Source: Icerya purchasi
Lineage: Eukaryota > Arthropoda > Insecta > Hemiptera > Monophlebidae
Direction of reading: 5' to 3'
DNA length: 64,000 bases
NCBI GenBank assembly: GCA_039619475.1
Contig: CM077115.1
Coordinates: forward strand, 309,518,734-309,582,733
The position numbers and the translations under genes are program-made. This document shows, piece after piece, positions 46,046 to 58,232 of this stretch; position 1 is the first letter of the stretch, and each line of letters starts with the position of its first letter. A model generated the notes under the pieces. It saw nothing but the letters and a program-made list of their open reading frames with translations, was not told the DNA's origin and did no database searches.

Positions 46046-46867
46046 TGTTTCTGCGGAAAGGTTCCTGGTAGACGACTCCCCCCCCCCCCACCAAAGAAGA
46101 GATCTATGGGGAAAAAAATAGTTTATCGGATGATCAGCCCACAGGGACGTTTTGCTCCAACATTTTCCACATTTACTAATTATTTGATTAACCAACTGAA
46201 ATATGATATATAATTTGCGAAACATTTAGGTTTTATAAAATCATTGCAAAAACTAAAATAGATTAAATAAGAAAAAAGTTACTTACATTTTCCTGTAGAC
46301 AGGCAGCACCTTATATTCGGCAAAATAAATACTACAATAAACGTCAAATACACGGATGGATTAAATTTAATAGTAAGCGGTAATTTCAAAATTAACCGCA
46401 CTCTTTTTTTATTTTTCCCCCTTTTCTGGGAACACCATCAAAGGGCAATGACTCATCATCCAAGAATTAGGAAGAAGCAAAAGGATTAAATTTTAATTTA
46501 TATAGAGAAATGGAAGAAATGAACTCTCTGCCAAATCATAAATCATACCTTCTAAATATTTTTTTAAAATCTATACAATTTTTTTGGTCGCTTTCGACAC
46601 AAAGGCAAATATGGGTTAACATATTCCCACCTGTACGATATTCGGTCGCTTGCACACTGGTCCATTATCTCTCCACGCTGCATATATGTAAAACACTTTG
46701 GTAATGGTAGAAGTAACGACTCTTCAGCTCACGACGTTGCGAAATATCCAAAAAATACACCTAAAGGAGTTTTACTTTAAAAAGTCCGAATTCTGTCGCT
46801 CATCGATAAAATATTTCAAATTAGTAGCGTGGAAATTGAAACGAAAATTTCATCTTCATTTTAAGGA

Positions 46868-47021
46868 GGCTGCGTTTCGCCAGCCCCGCCCATTTTGAGT
46901 TGGGAAACCAAAATAGGCTTATTCGTTTGTGCTTGTTTGTGCCACTAAGCTTTTTGTTTGTACTCTCCCTCATCGCAACCTAATTAAAAAAGTCTTCGGG
47001 CGGGGCTGGGGAAACGCAGCC
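46868..47021. mobile_element. MITE with 25-bp GC-rich TIRs and a 9-bp TSD
   Basis: GGCTGCGTTTCGCCAGCCCC (46868 on) and the reversed right end GGCTGCGTTTCCCCAGCCCC match except for one base, then share GCCC. Flanks are TTTTAAGGA (46859-46867) and TTTTAAGAA (47022-47030), 8 of 9 identical. The inside is about 105 bases and AT-rich. Non-coding. A 9-bp duplication would suit a Mutator-like origin, but 8 bp (hAT) cannot be excluded. Confidence 0.85.
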
Positions 47022-47715
47022 TTTTAAGAAAGACTTCAGTGATAAGATAAATATACTATATTATCTATGATAAAGTGAATGATAGTAAAAAGCGCACTTT
47101 CCTTAAAATCTTCACTTCACACACGATAAGGTCCTACGTAACCACCAAGAGAATTTCACCTAGCATGTAACTGACGTTAATCTCTTAGAAGCTGACCTAC
47201 ATAATTTGGTTCGATTCGTGTCGCAGTTTTTGCACCGTTTCCATATTCACGAGGAAATACTGCATTACAAGTATGAAGTACAAGCGATAGGTTAAACATT
47301 TTCGGTACTAGTCTTTAAACTTGACGGTTTTTGATATTAATAGTCTTCGCTGGCTTTTCATAGAGTGTAAACTGATATTTAATCACCTTGATCTTTAAAA
47401 GTTACCTCGATGTCGTGGGTGTACAAAGTTCACTGGCAGTGGTGGGTAGTGCACCAACGTTGTACCCAAAAGGCAGTACGCTAATATCTTCGCACTGTAG
47501 TTGAAAAGCCGTAAAGCGGAGACATATAAGTTCACTTATGCTTATCTGGGATTTTCTGCAAGATAGTGAGACATATTTTTCAGTTTCATCGTGCGTACTT
47601 TCAGTTTATACCGCTTTATTATTACACGATATGCATAAACTTTTTTTATGGCCTGCTTTATCGCAATATAGGTTCCCCGTGAGCTTTTTTTTTTTTTTGA
47701 CTCTCTAACTATGAA

Positions 47716-48830
47716 TGTTATCCTAGCGCATTCTGATTCTTTAAGTGTTCCTATCTCCACCTTCTCTTTCTCCTTCCACTGATGCTATCATCCTTTCTAT
47801 TCGTTCTTTTCTTCATGATCTATCCTCATCGACGTCTACCCAGATTGACATTCTTTGGATTCCGGGACATTCAGGCATTGATGGAAATAAAGGATAGATA
47901 GTCTGGAAATGTGGATATGGAGAAGAATGCTTCGTGTTCCTTGGACGGCAAGGCGTACTAACAAATCTATCTTGAATGAGGTTGCCGTTGCTATGCGGTT
48001 AGGGGATATATGCAAACGTCGAATAATGCAGTATTTCGGACACATCATGAGGAGGGAAGACGATAATTTGGAAAAACTGGTAATACTAGGGAAAATAGAT
48101 GCCAAACGACCTCCGGGAAGATGCCCAATGAGATGAATAGACCCGATACATAATTTATGCCAAGAGCCAATTCACCAAATGATAAGAAGAACAGAAAACC
48201 GTATAGGCTGGAAAAAATATATCGCACAAATGTTGATGTAGCCACGATCGTTACGATCGGCACAAAATGATGATGATGAGCACACAATATACTTCTTCCA
48301 ACTAAATCCTGCCATCTTAGACTTTAGCATTCTGTTTATATATCTCTCTTCGCTAATCCTAATTCCTTTTATCTCTTGATTAATCCTGTTCCTCCTCCTC
48401 GTTCTTGGTTGTATGAGTTTCCCAGTTTGCGTCGGTCGATAATTACTAAATTATCTCGCCTCCGTTTCTCGCATAGTCTCCTTCCTTCTTTAAATCGCTT
48501 TTCCTTGGGGCTACATCTCCTAATTATCCATTGAATCCTGAAGGTTCCCAGTATGTTTTTGATGCGAATCATGTGCTCTTCGAGTGCTCCGGTTTATCTT
48601 GCGAGCGTGAGTTACTTTATTATCACCTTTTAAAGCTTGGTCTTCCTGATCCTTTCAACGCCTCTTATGTTCTTTCTCTACCTACTATCTCTGTTGTTCC
48701 TGTCCTAGGGGTGTTCCTTGATTCCATTGTCGATAGAATAAAAATATAATTTCTATTCTATTCCATGTATCTATTTCTTTTTGCTGGGCTAATGCTCTTT
48801 GGTAGCAAACCCAAGGGGGGTAAAAAAAAA
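47716..48830 (+). pseudogene. family A non-LTR copy (+), interrupted by an RTE-like 3' end
   Basis: Before the break, the + strand reads STSTQIDILWIPGHSGIDGN (about 47827-47886), the RNase H motif of family A. After the break, LRFSHSLLPSLNRFSL (about 48450) leads to NHVLFECSGLSCERELLYYH (about 48567) and SIVDRIKI* at 48745-48749. The 3' end has GGGCTAATG then an A-run (about 48787-48830), as in other copies. The RTE fragment at 47888-48286 lies where the RNase H C-terminal helix should be. Confidence 0.82.
47888..48286 (+). mobile_element. RTE-like 3' end with a GAT-repeat tail, nested in family A
   Basis: The + frame reads WRRMLRVPWTARRTNKSIL, RRIMQYFGHIMRREDDNLEK and GKIDAKRPPGRCPMR, the conserved end of RTE/CFDP2-type proteins. 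It ends in ATGATGATGATGAG (about 48268-48281). It is 5'-truncated, and an internal stop replaces the expected Trp (PMR*). Confidence 0.82.
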
Positions 48831-50335
48831 TTTATCTAGATCCTTAATTTACGAAATCTGGACATCGGGTACTATCTGAACGAAACTATTGCCTAGCCCC
48901 AACTACACTGTAGTATCTGCTGACATTACGTCAGCGATAAGTGAAAGTAAGTTAGATTTTTAAATAGCCTTCGGTTAATTACTAGCACACTGTTTATGTG
49001 TGTAGCAGAAATTTTCATTGCGCCATCTATCATGGCATCGTGACTTTACCGGTCTTATAATTACGGTTAAAAAATTATATAGAGAGAAATATTGCGGTGT
49101 TTACCTACTTTGCAGACCATATTTCAAATGGGCCATGAAAAAAAAAAAACAGAAATGAAACGAGCTACGAATGAATGTGTATTTCTGTAACATTGAGAAT
49201 TAGATCTGCGAGGCGGCATAATGTGCAAAATAAACGTCGGATTATTTTAGACAGTAGATCACCGTTCTTGTAGCTCGGATCATTGTTATTTTCCTACACC
49301 GTACAATTGAAGTAAATGGCTGCGTAAATGGTTATTTCAACAAACACATGCACACGTGCGCAGACGGGAATAAGGCAAATTTTTATAAAAAAATAACGAC
49401 CATGATGCCGTTTTTGTAGGAATGTGTAAGAAATGTGCGGAACAAGATTTGCGGTTGATTAAAGATAAATTACGACCGTACATCTTAATGTAGCGTTTAA
49501 TAATATTGCTTTTGGCAATCGTTCAAATAAAGGAGTCGACTTTTATACGCGACACTCGTACTCGCTGTATTATTATATTCGATATTATAAAGAGAGTGTA
49601 TTCAGAGTGGCACGTACACCCACTTCTCTAGGGTATGCTGTTTTGAAGGATTCCTTTGGTTGAAACGAAAGTTTTAAAAATCCCTTTTACGTATGTTCCT
49701 AAAACTTTGACATACGACTTCTTACACACACGTATACATATATAATAAAAGTCTGCCCTTTCGATCTTACAAGGGTCTATTTTTTTGTTTTTTTTTGAGC
49801 ATGTCAGCTAAGAACGTTACCCAAGGTATGACAGCACTAATGATTGTATAGGAAATATATTAGAGATAGAACATATTGCAAGGGACAAGCTCCTTTGACT
49901 CCTAATCTTTTTTCTTCTAAAATTCTTTTAGAAAAATCGTTTCAAATTTATCCGTCTTTTATTTTAAAAAAAATGCAAAACAGCATTTAACTTTTGTTAT
50001 CTTATATAAATTATCGATATATAATCATGGGACAAAAAATGTTGTGTACCCTGGGTTAAGACTTAGGTATTGGGAGTAACCAAAGAACCTTAATGGAGTG
50101 ACAATGACCGGAGCATGTGTTTGCAGATAGTCTAAATACAAAATAGGTATCAATTAAAAGCGGCTCAGAGAAAGGTGAACTGGTCCTTGATTTCCAGATC
50201 CATTAGACCCATGTTGCAAAGTTCCAAAATCCATGATGCTCTATCTCTCTGAGTAGTATCGTTCGATTCCGAGCGTCGTGACTACCTATTGGTACATTCT
50301 AATTGTACAGAATAGGCAGCGTTCATGGCAATTGC
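48831..50335. other. intergenic, nothing recognised
   Basis: Mixed AT-rich sequence with A and T runs near 49139 and 49782. I see no frame, RNA gene or element ends. Confidence 0.5.
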
Positions 50336-50620
50336 TATACGCAACGCGAGTGTACGCACGCAAGAGGCTACATTCGGAACTGATTGGTAATCGTTTGATT
50401 TATCGGCATATACAAGTGCAGTCCGGCGTGTGTCTGCTGTGTGTACTGAACTAGCGCGCATATGATGGTATGCTTGTTCGCCATTGCCTTCCACGTGATT
50501 ATTAGCGATTATTTATTTATTTATTTAATTCTTGTAATAAGTTCGTCGTCGCTCGGGATCGAACCCGTGACCTCCATAACGGAAGTCAAACGCTCTAGCA
50601 ACTAGGCTATCGCGACGCTC
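50336..50620 (-). mobile_element. tRNA-derived SINE, family 1, copy B
   Basis: On the minus strand the head reads GCGATAGCCTAGTTGCTAGA (A box) and ACGGGTTCGATCCCGAGCG (B box). The body CACGTGGAAGGCAATGGCG...CGATAAATCAAACGATTAC matches copy A at 32001-32289. The similarity may extend left to about 50290, a part missing from copy A. A TTTA-rich stretch separates head and body. Confidence 0.85.
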
Positions 50621-50879
50621 TATCAAAGATAATATACGGGACTTTTACTATTTATAAAACTAAGGGAAATTATAATTTAATGTCTCTGTTATTCGTGAAG
50701 TATGTAACACTTGTTTAAAATTCTAAAAACAGAAATGTATATTCTGACAACGAGATATTCGTATCTATGTCCCTCACAAGCACATCATCGTACATATTCA
50801 TACCTGCTGGCTCTCGGTTAACCTTGCAAATTTTTATTGTATTATATATGCAAATATAAGATAGTACCCTAAAGGCGTT

Positions 50880-51010
50880 CGAACACCGAACAGAGGTGTC
50901 ATAGATTGTAAAACTTTAACTTCTAATTTTCAGATCCTTATTGAACACACTTAGTATAGTCATATTGTGAAATGAGCTGGATTCCGAGATACCTTACTAC
51001 CGGTTTATTA
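50880..51010 (+). mobile_element. possible SINE family 2 fragment
   Basis: CAGAGGTGTCATAGATTGTA near 50891 resembles the B-box region of the element at 28493. The remainder has only weak likeness. Confidence 0.22.
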
Positions 51011-52079
51011 TGGACCAACTTTAATATACAAACCCAGTGCAATCGTGTCCTATTACAAATTCATCCAAACGCTCGGGGTTTAGTGAAATTTTAACAGGCG
51101 CATATCAGTTCTTTGGCCACGGTTTTCCCGTTTTCAACATGGTGAATACGATGCGGCAAGTATGGTTCTTCTGAGAGTTGCGAAAGTTTGTTTTATAAGC
51201 GCTGCCAGGGCTCGATAATTTGATGGTAGCTGTTGAATTGTTTTCGAAATTCCTGTGTAATCTGACCATCTAGGGATGTGGTTTTTATCGAATAAGGAGA
51301 TCTTCTGGCAAAAATGTGCTTTATAGAGAGTTTTTTAAATCTAGCATTGAACTATTAATATAAAGCTAGCCCAGATTTAATTTTAACGCAATTTAATCTT
51401 AGAAAACTTATTTCTTATCAACGTATTAAACTTCATGTATTATTGTGAATACTAATACAAAACGTGACATCGAGGTCGCGTATCCGTGCGAAAAATCTAG
51501 CGAATTAAAAGGGAAAGAAGTAATAAAGAAAAAAAAAAAAATGTTTTGTTCTTATCAAAATCACCTTGACATTACGCGTACTAGTTTCATAATTCACTAG
51601 TGTGTGTCGCATAATATTCTTGATTAATTAAAATAAATACGGGCAGAGTTTGTTTTTTTTTTTGATCTTTTGGCAAAAAAAATTCAAAAAAAAAAACAAG
51701 TTGCCGAATAAATATAACCAAAAGCGGCAAAAGTGGAGACAACTAGAATTAACAGTTGACAATATAAATCGCGATTACTCATCCAAGATTATCATAAAGG
51801 GACGTGTTTAATCGTACGGCGCTTATATTTAGCATAAATACAGTCTAGGTCTCAGTTTGTCTTCTTTTGGCCAGTACCTTTATAATAAATTGGCAAATGC
51901 TGATCATTTTTTTTTCTGAATGCAATTAGTATAGCACAAGAATCACTCTATAAATTCACCGGTCAAACTTGAAATATGTATTATTTCCCGTGTAATATAG
52001 GTTCCCCCCCATTGACTCCAAATAACATCACCATGTTTAAAGTTGGTATCTATTTAATTATCTCGAATATAAGTGCCCC

Positions 52080-52117
<38 letters not shown>

Positions 52118-54751
52118 TCAAAATTGCAACTATTAGGAGTGTAAGCAAACTATTACGCTAAATTTACCGGTGTAGCGAGATATATTTATTGTTAAATATC
52201 ATGAAGATGCGCACTATAAAGGTCCAATATAAACGTCTGACATTAGTAAATTATCGCCAGAGTGCTTAATTTATGCCAGAAAATTTTCTAAACAGCAAAG
52301 ATCGCATTCGATGCCTTATTTTTAAATGTTTAGCATTCTTTGAAAAAAAAATCTTTCAATAATTGAAAAAAAAATTCTTCGAACAGAGATACCCTTTAAG
52401 TAATTTTATTGTTCGAAATTATATTTGTGAAGTAGTCGAAAAACTGATTCGCTTACAGCTGCACAACTGAGTCCGATCAAATGGAGACAGAAACTACACG
52501 CAATTATTTAATACTTATAGCACACCCCAGCTTAAACGGATGTCCGAGAATGTCGCTAAAAGAAGTTACTCCGCATGTTAACAGGTACAACGAGGGGAAT
52601 TACTCATCTTTATAAATAAATGCGTGCGCATTTCGACACCCCGGCCGGGGCGACAAAAGGTGAAAATATTAAATAGGTGCAAAGGCAGAATAAACATCGT
52701 TTTCTGAAATTCGTAAAATTTTTTCGCTCGCGTTGACACGAAAATTTCTAATATTGGCCTCTGTCCAATAAAGAGGACAGGCCAAAGGGAACACGCTGTC
52801 AGTCGTCATTTTCTACTAGATCTATATTACAACTGTTCGCGGAGGGTCGAATTATTTCCAACTCAATCGTCCGTGACGGATGGTTCCGACTTTTCCCTGT
52901 AATGGCGCCAAAATTTACCATAACATTTATCAAGAAAATACTACGTCCGCCTAATTGATATTCGACGACTACATAAAGCTATCATTGTCGCCTTTTATAA
53001 TAAAATTGTGTAAATATTTCCGCCTCTCTGCGATATAACTGTCAGCAGACGCACTCTGTTGCTCAAGGTTTATTATCTCTGCCTCGAAATGATCAGCCGC
53101 AGACCATTTCCCAACCATATACTCACGGCGGATTATTTTTAATATAAAATAGACGCGTACATAAACATTCATGACAATATTCTTACGTCAAGGGTAACAT
53201 GAAAGAAATTTATTTAGCGAATAATTACGCATAGCCAAAAAGTACTTTTGCGTAATGGTAGATATTATGATTAAACTAATAAAAAGGAAAAAAAGGAGAA
53301 ACAAGACGTGTTCTCGTTACATATATTGATAATGTTTTCGATACAGGAAGTCATGCAATATGTAATTAAGTTATATTCGAAGCATTATCGAAACATTAAA
53401 CATTGTTATTCAATTTTAAGTAGGGGAAGGGTTAACTTAAATTGAGAAATTTTGTTTTGCGGCTCTTCTAATAAAATTTTGTACAAACGAAAGTTTACAA
53501 TGCCCCCCCCCCGTAGAGTGATTCTTCCACTACTTACATATAGTAACAACATTTGTCGAGATACTTTTTCAATTCGTATAAACTTGTACTCGTATGTTGT
53601 AATGAAAATTACCTTTCCTGTTTGGCGGAACCAGTCGTTGGTTTTCTATGTCTTACAAATTCGGCCTTTCGCAGAAAAATTCGTTACTTGAGGGGGAAGA
53701 AAATTCTAAAAAAATTCTAAAAAAATTTTCTTTCAAAAAGGAAAAAACAAAAAAACCTTCCTGAAGGTGACTAGATCTTTTCTCTTTCGAAAGATTATAA
53801 CCGGCGAGCATCAGTGTTACAACGTGTCACAATCTGAACAGTTCTCGGTCGAGCCTAGGCTTTTTTCTTGGAAAACAAACTATTTTTTTCTTGGTATATC
53901 GGTCGTAGAAAACACGATAACTTGAAAAACAAAAAAAGCAAATATTCGCCTGTGCCGCGGCATCTCTTCGCATGAAAGATTTCACCATGGTGGATCATTA
54001 CGTGTTTATATAAAAAAAAAACAACAACAAAAAAATGATGAAATAAATAAACGCATATATTATTATTGCAAATTTGAACGGAAAAAGAAACGCGAACAAA
54101 ACATAGAGATCCCGACTAGATTCGTTTCGAATTCGCTTTTTTTAAAACCATAAAATCAAAAAAAAAAAAAAAAAAAAAAAGGATTAGCTAAACGGCATGG
54201 CTCCGAAATTGTGTTATACACACGGTGATACGACGATACGGACTCGAATATATAAAAACCGCGACACACGGCGTTGCGTTGACTAGCCTATCACGAACGG
54301 TAACTCAATGACGACTATCGGTGACTATATTAATTCAACACGATCGGTAAGATGCGAGAAGACATCGCGATATAATTAACAGTTAAACCTAATTGATAAG
54401 GCGCTATTGGCATATCATCACATATATATGCTATAATGCCTAATTCTTCTTCTTTCGCGGATCACGCTGCCAACAGACGCTACCCTGCTGTCGCAGACAA
54501 CACACACCAGAATACACTTACACCCCCCCCCCCGAACACTACACATGCCGAAAAATTCAATAAAATCGGAAATTACCAAGTAGGCCGTGTAAACGTCCTG
54601 GCCGTATTTTCCGCCGACAACTGATGATGACGAGAGACCGAAAATTCATTGATTTTAACCGGAGAATAATTTCTAGCTGGACATCATCGCGCCAGGTAAA
54701 TACCGAATATCCGTATCAATAATTATAATTATTGTGCGCGTATTTGAAGAT
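51011..54751. other. intergenic; poly-A runs and unassigned small frames
   Basis: It includes a pure A-run at 52083-52115 and another near 54160-54180. A 67-codon minus frame (53172-52969, containing GKWSAADHFEAEIINLEQQ) is more mixed in composition than its flanks but has no recognised domain. A TATATAAAAACC string at 54249-54260 could be a TATA box; no gene is evident downstream. No named feature is supported. Confidence 0.4.
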
Positions 54752-54888
54752 CAAGCCCGTGTCCGCGGTGGGTGGTTTGGGGGTTTAATCTCTCCTATTA
54801 GAACTGAAATAGTTGTTACGAATAAACGAAAATCTGAAAAAAATCAAAAATTTAAAATACATATTGATGATTTTTTAGGGTGTTCTTA
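54752..54888 (+). mobile_element. hAT MITE family M, copy 3 (left part only)
   Basis: It begins CAAGCCCGTGTCCGCGG and continues AGAACTGAAATAGTTGTTAC and GATGATTTTTTAGGGTGTTC, closely matching copy 1 from its left end. It stops where a family A 3' end begins, so the right half is lost. Confidence 0.85.
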
Positions 54889-55045
54889 CATTATTCATTC
54901 TTTCCCTTCTTTCTCCTTCGGTTATTCTAGCTCTTGATTCCTTTCTGTCGGCTATCTCTGATCGTGTAAGGATCTGAATCTTTCTTTTCTCTCTGTTCCG
55001 CTGTTCTTGGGCCAATGTCCTTGTTGACGAACCCATTTTAAAAAA
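54889..55045 (+). pseudogene. family A 3' end fragment
   Basis: The + strand reads ...VILALDSFLSAISDRVRI* (about 54920-54978), the last residues of the family A ORF. The 3' UTR motif GGGCCAATGTCCTTG follows, then an A-rich end near 55038-55050. It joins directly to MITE copy 3 and is probably a very short 5'-truncated insertion. Confidence 0.72.
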
Positions 55046-55263
55046 AACAAATCTATAGAAAGCAAACGAGGGTCTACGCTTCACGTAGATACATTAATAT
55101 GTGAATATATCTTATGGTTAGCTCCGGCTTTCCTTTATTTTTTCACTCGACATAGGAATTATCTACGTTGTTTCTTTGAGTTTTTTCTCGCAGCACAGAA
55201 TCTACAAAAACAAACAAGTGTGAAAGCCAACGAGTTTATGATTTTTATTGTACAGAAAGGAAA

Positions 55264-56133
55264 TTATTTAGAGACGGATATGGTATTTACATTTACAACA
55301 TCGACATCGGAGATATGCGTCGTTATCGAAAGGAGGGGACGATGCGTACTAAAGTAGGAGATGGTAGAGTTGCGCGTTTCAAGTGCGTCTACGTGTCGGG
55401 AAAAGACAGAGTTAGTGCACGTGGAATTGCGTGATGTAGAAATGGTTGGTTCATTCTTTAGCGTGATTCCCAATTCTGCGCGCATAAATTCTATTCGTAA
55501 ATCCAAGTTCAGCTTGCCACTGAGAACTATCGGAATATTGTCGTAACTTAGTTCATACAGATCTTTTAAAATAAACCTTTTAATTTCGGACTGTCAGCTC
55601 AGCAGAAAGAATTCTTGAATGCGTTCGAAGGAAGTGTGTTCGGAGAGATGTAGATATCGATACGAGCAGGGCGAGTTTTCCATTTATAGTTGTTTGCACT
55701 GAGCAAATGTCGCCGACGCCGTCGTGCGCTGTCGCTATCCTTTTGACTAGCCTGATTGAATTTTAACAGATCGTGTTTGATAGATTGCAGAGCGACTAAA
55801 TGTGCCATATTTCCGCAGATGCCCGACCGAGCTGTGTTTCGTTCGAATATACTATGCGGAAATCTGCGATTTCGATTGACTGATCATTTTCGATACACCG
55901 ATAGCGAGAGTAACTTGCAGCGCGACAGTATAAAGTCTGAACTGATATCAGAAGAATGGGCGTTCAGCGGTTGAGAAACACTTCACAAACTTTTCTACAT
56001 CTGTCGTTTTCGAACCAAAACGCGTATCACCTATAAATGTGACAAATTCTTCGCTAATGCATAATTGGACGTCCCGTTGTAGTTTTCGCAATTCACGTTT
56101 GCGTTCGATGGCGGTTTTCGTTTTTCGACACAT
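55264..56133 (-). pseudogene. unidentified coding-like region, three frames in series
   Basis: On the minus strand three open stretches follow one another: 56133-55948 (MCRKTKTAIERKRELRKLQR...), 55974-55599 with one stop (SSDFILSRCKLLSLSVYRK*, later MAHLVALQSIKHDLLKFNQA) and 55557-55264 (LYELSYDNIPIVLSGKLNLD...VSK*). Composition is clearly less AT-rich than the flanks, as in coding DNA. The first part is a charged, probably helical region. I do not recognise a family. It may be a decayed processed gene, a retroelement ORF1, or a real gene whose short introns I cannot place; the joins lack convincing splice sites. Confidence 0.35.
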
Positions 56134-56284
56134 AATGAATACACTTATTACTGTGCAAGTTGATGAATAAAAAGTCCCACCATATAGGGAAAAGCATGTA
56201 AAGACTATATTGCTAATTTAATAGTGCCATCGAAACGCAAAAAAAATTATTTGTATGTATATATATATATATATATTTATATAG

Positions 56285-56675
56285 GTGCGGAATAATGAAA
56301 AAGAGAGATCGCGATAAATTAGAAGCATTTGAAATGTGTTGTTGGCGGCGTCTACAAAAAATTAGTTGGGTCGAGAAAATAAATAACAAAGTAGTACTAG
56401 GAAGATTAAAAGAAAAAAGAAGTATACTACAAAATATCCGCAAAAGACGACTTAAGTGGCCATGGATTCCGTCAGAACCAAAATATCCTGAAGGATGTTA
56501 TTGAAGGCAAGATAATGGAGAAAAAGCCACGCGGAAGACCAAGAATAACACTGTGGAATAACGACTTATCCGGAATTAAAGAAGAAAGCCTGTGACAGGC
56601 TTGGATGGAAGCGATTGACACGTAGGGCGAACCAGCCGACGGGCTGATACACTGATGATGATGATGATGATGATA
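56285..56675 (+). mobile_element. RTE-like 3' end with a (GAT)n tail
   Basis: The + frame from 56295 reads FEMCCWRRLQKISWVEKINN and VVLGRLKEKRSILQNIRKRR, the C-terminal region of RTE/CFDP2-type ORFs, then breaks. It ends in GATGATGATGATGATGATGA (about 56653-56672). It sits inside an AT microsatellite; AT repeats lie directly on both sides. 5'-truncated. Confidence 0.75.
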
Positions 56676-57085
56676 TATATATACATATATATAAATTACA
56701 GCGTAATTCTTAGGACTACCCCATTAGAAAAAATGTCTCAAAAAATGTCCCAAAAAATATCCCAATTTTTTATAACGTTTGTTATATTTGAATTTTTACC
56801 GACTTCAATATACATTAATTACAACGTAATCCTTAGGCTGGTCCCTATCATATTTTGTAACGAAAGATGTCATAATTTTATGTAATGAAAAAATGTCCTA
56901 TTTTATGTAATGGAAGCCAAATGTTAGGATAGGATTTTTATTATTATGTTATTATATTCATATGAACCAATTTAAAATAACGTTGTAAATTTTGATCATT
57001 TTATACAAAGTATAAAAGAGAAAGAGACAGAAATGTAAGAAGGAAGAGTCAAGGGGCACAACTCCTTGCGAGGCCAAAATGGCCG

Positions 57086-57088
<3 letters not shown>

Positions 57089-57140
<52 letters not shown>
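57089..57140. repeat. (AT)n microsatellite
   Basis: About 52 bases of uninterrupted AT alternation. Confidence 0.95.
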
Positions 57141-57142
<2 letters not shown>

Positions 57143-57255
57143 GGTATAATTATATATATGCGATAATTTCGCGCTAACATTTCGTGAGACATTTCGTGGG
57201 ACGGACAAATTTTCGGAATGACCCCCAGTCATAAGACATATTCATGTCAAAAAAA

Positions 57256-57517
57256 AAAAAATTAATCTGCTTCATATTTTTAAGCAGTTTAGTAATATTT
57301 TATGCAAAATTTTTTATTATAATTAATGACACATGCAATTTTTATTAATGTTTATGCGGTAATTCACTTATGTAAATCATTAATTTATAAATCATTAATA
57401 TATAAATCAAAATGATGAAAATTATTAATAGTATGAATATTAGTAAAAAATGTATTATTATTTATGCGAAGAAAATGTTCAACCCCTCCGTCTTTCATAA
57501 TTCTAGGCACGGTTCTG
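57256..57517 (+). mobile_element. hAT MITE family M, copy 4 (right part only)
   Basis: It matches copy 1 from the CTTCATATTTTTA block to the right end TTCTAGGCACGGTTCTG, including GCGGTAATTCACTTATGTAA and ATGATGAAAATTATTAATAG. The left third is missing. Confidence 0.82.
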
Positions 57518-57599
57518 AAGGTTATTGTTCTCCTCTTGCTGATGCGCTGGATGTGTTGGAACAGTCGTGCGACAATCGATCATAGCCAGCAACCGTGAA

Positions 57600-57720
57600 C
57601 TTTTTAGATTAGGCAGTGGTGTTTCATTCAGGTAGTACCACCGGGTTCAGATCTCGCTACCGTAGACTGACACTGATTAATGTCTACAGTTGACGTGCCC
57701 GAAAGAAAGAAAAAAAAACA
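57600..57720 (+). mobile_element. possible tRNA-derived SINE
   Basis: AGGCAGTGGTGTTTCATTCA and, 17 bases on, CCGGGTTCAGATCTCGC resemble A and B boxes. After about 50 bases the block ends in GAAAGAAAGAAAAAAAAAC. Only one copy was seen. Confidence 0.35.
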
Positions 57721-57849
57721 ACCGATCATGGCGCTAAAAAGGAATAACCAGAATGTCCGCGCATTCATCTCTCTTTCTTTCCCTCTCGTTTAAATTCATT
57801 CTCACTTGTACAATGGTCGTTTGTACGTTATTTTCTCTATTATCCGTAT

Positions 57850-58232
57850 ACGCACGCATATAACACTTTGGTAACGGTGAAGGTATTTGAGGGCCTAGGA
57901 GGTATTTCTGCGACGAGATCCGCAAAATTGAATTTATGTATTCTATCCAGCAGGATTAGGAAAAGATTTTTGGGTTTTTTTGGACATGTGGCGCGTGATA
58001 CCAATTCATTACATCGCCTGGTAATAACCGGAGAAGTCAATGGTAGAAGGAAAAAAGGAAGACCCAGAACGAGATGGACTGATCAACTAAAATCGTTAAT
58101 TGGCTTAAGCCTGCACGAGGCGTTGATAACGGCTCAAGATAGGTTAGCATGGAGGATGGTGACGAACGCGGTTGTTTCATAACATCACTACGCCCTTTCG
58201 GGGGTTTCAAGGAAGAAGAAGAAGAAGATTCG
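57850..58232 (+). pseudogene. 3' end of an RTE-like retrotransposon with a GAA-repeat tail
   Basis: The + frame reads SSRIRKRFLGFFGHVARDTN, ITGEVNGRRKKGRPRTRWTD and AQDRLAWRMV, ending at TAA 58180-58182. The string AAGAAGAAGAAGAAGA follows (about 58213-58228). It is related to the fragment at 42280-42540 and is 5'-truncated. Confidence 0.8.
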
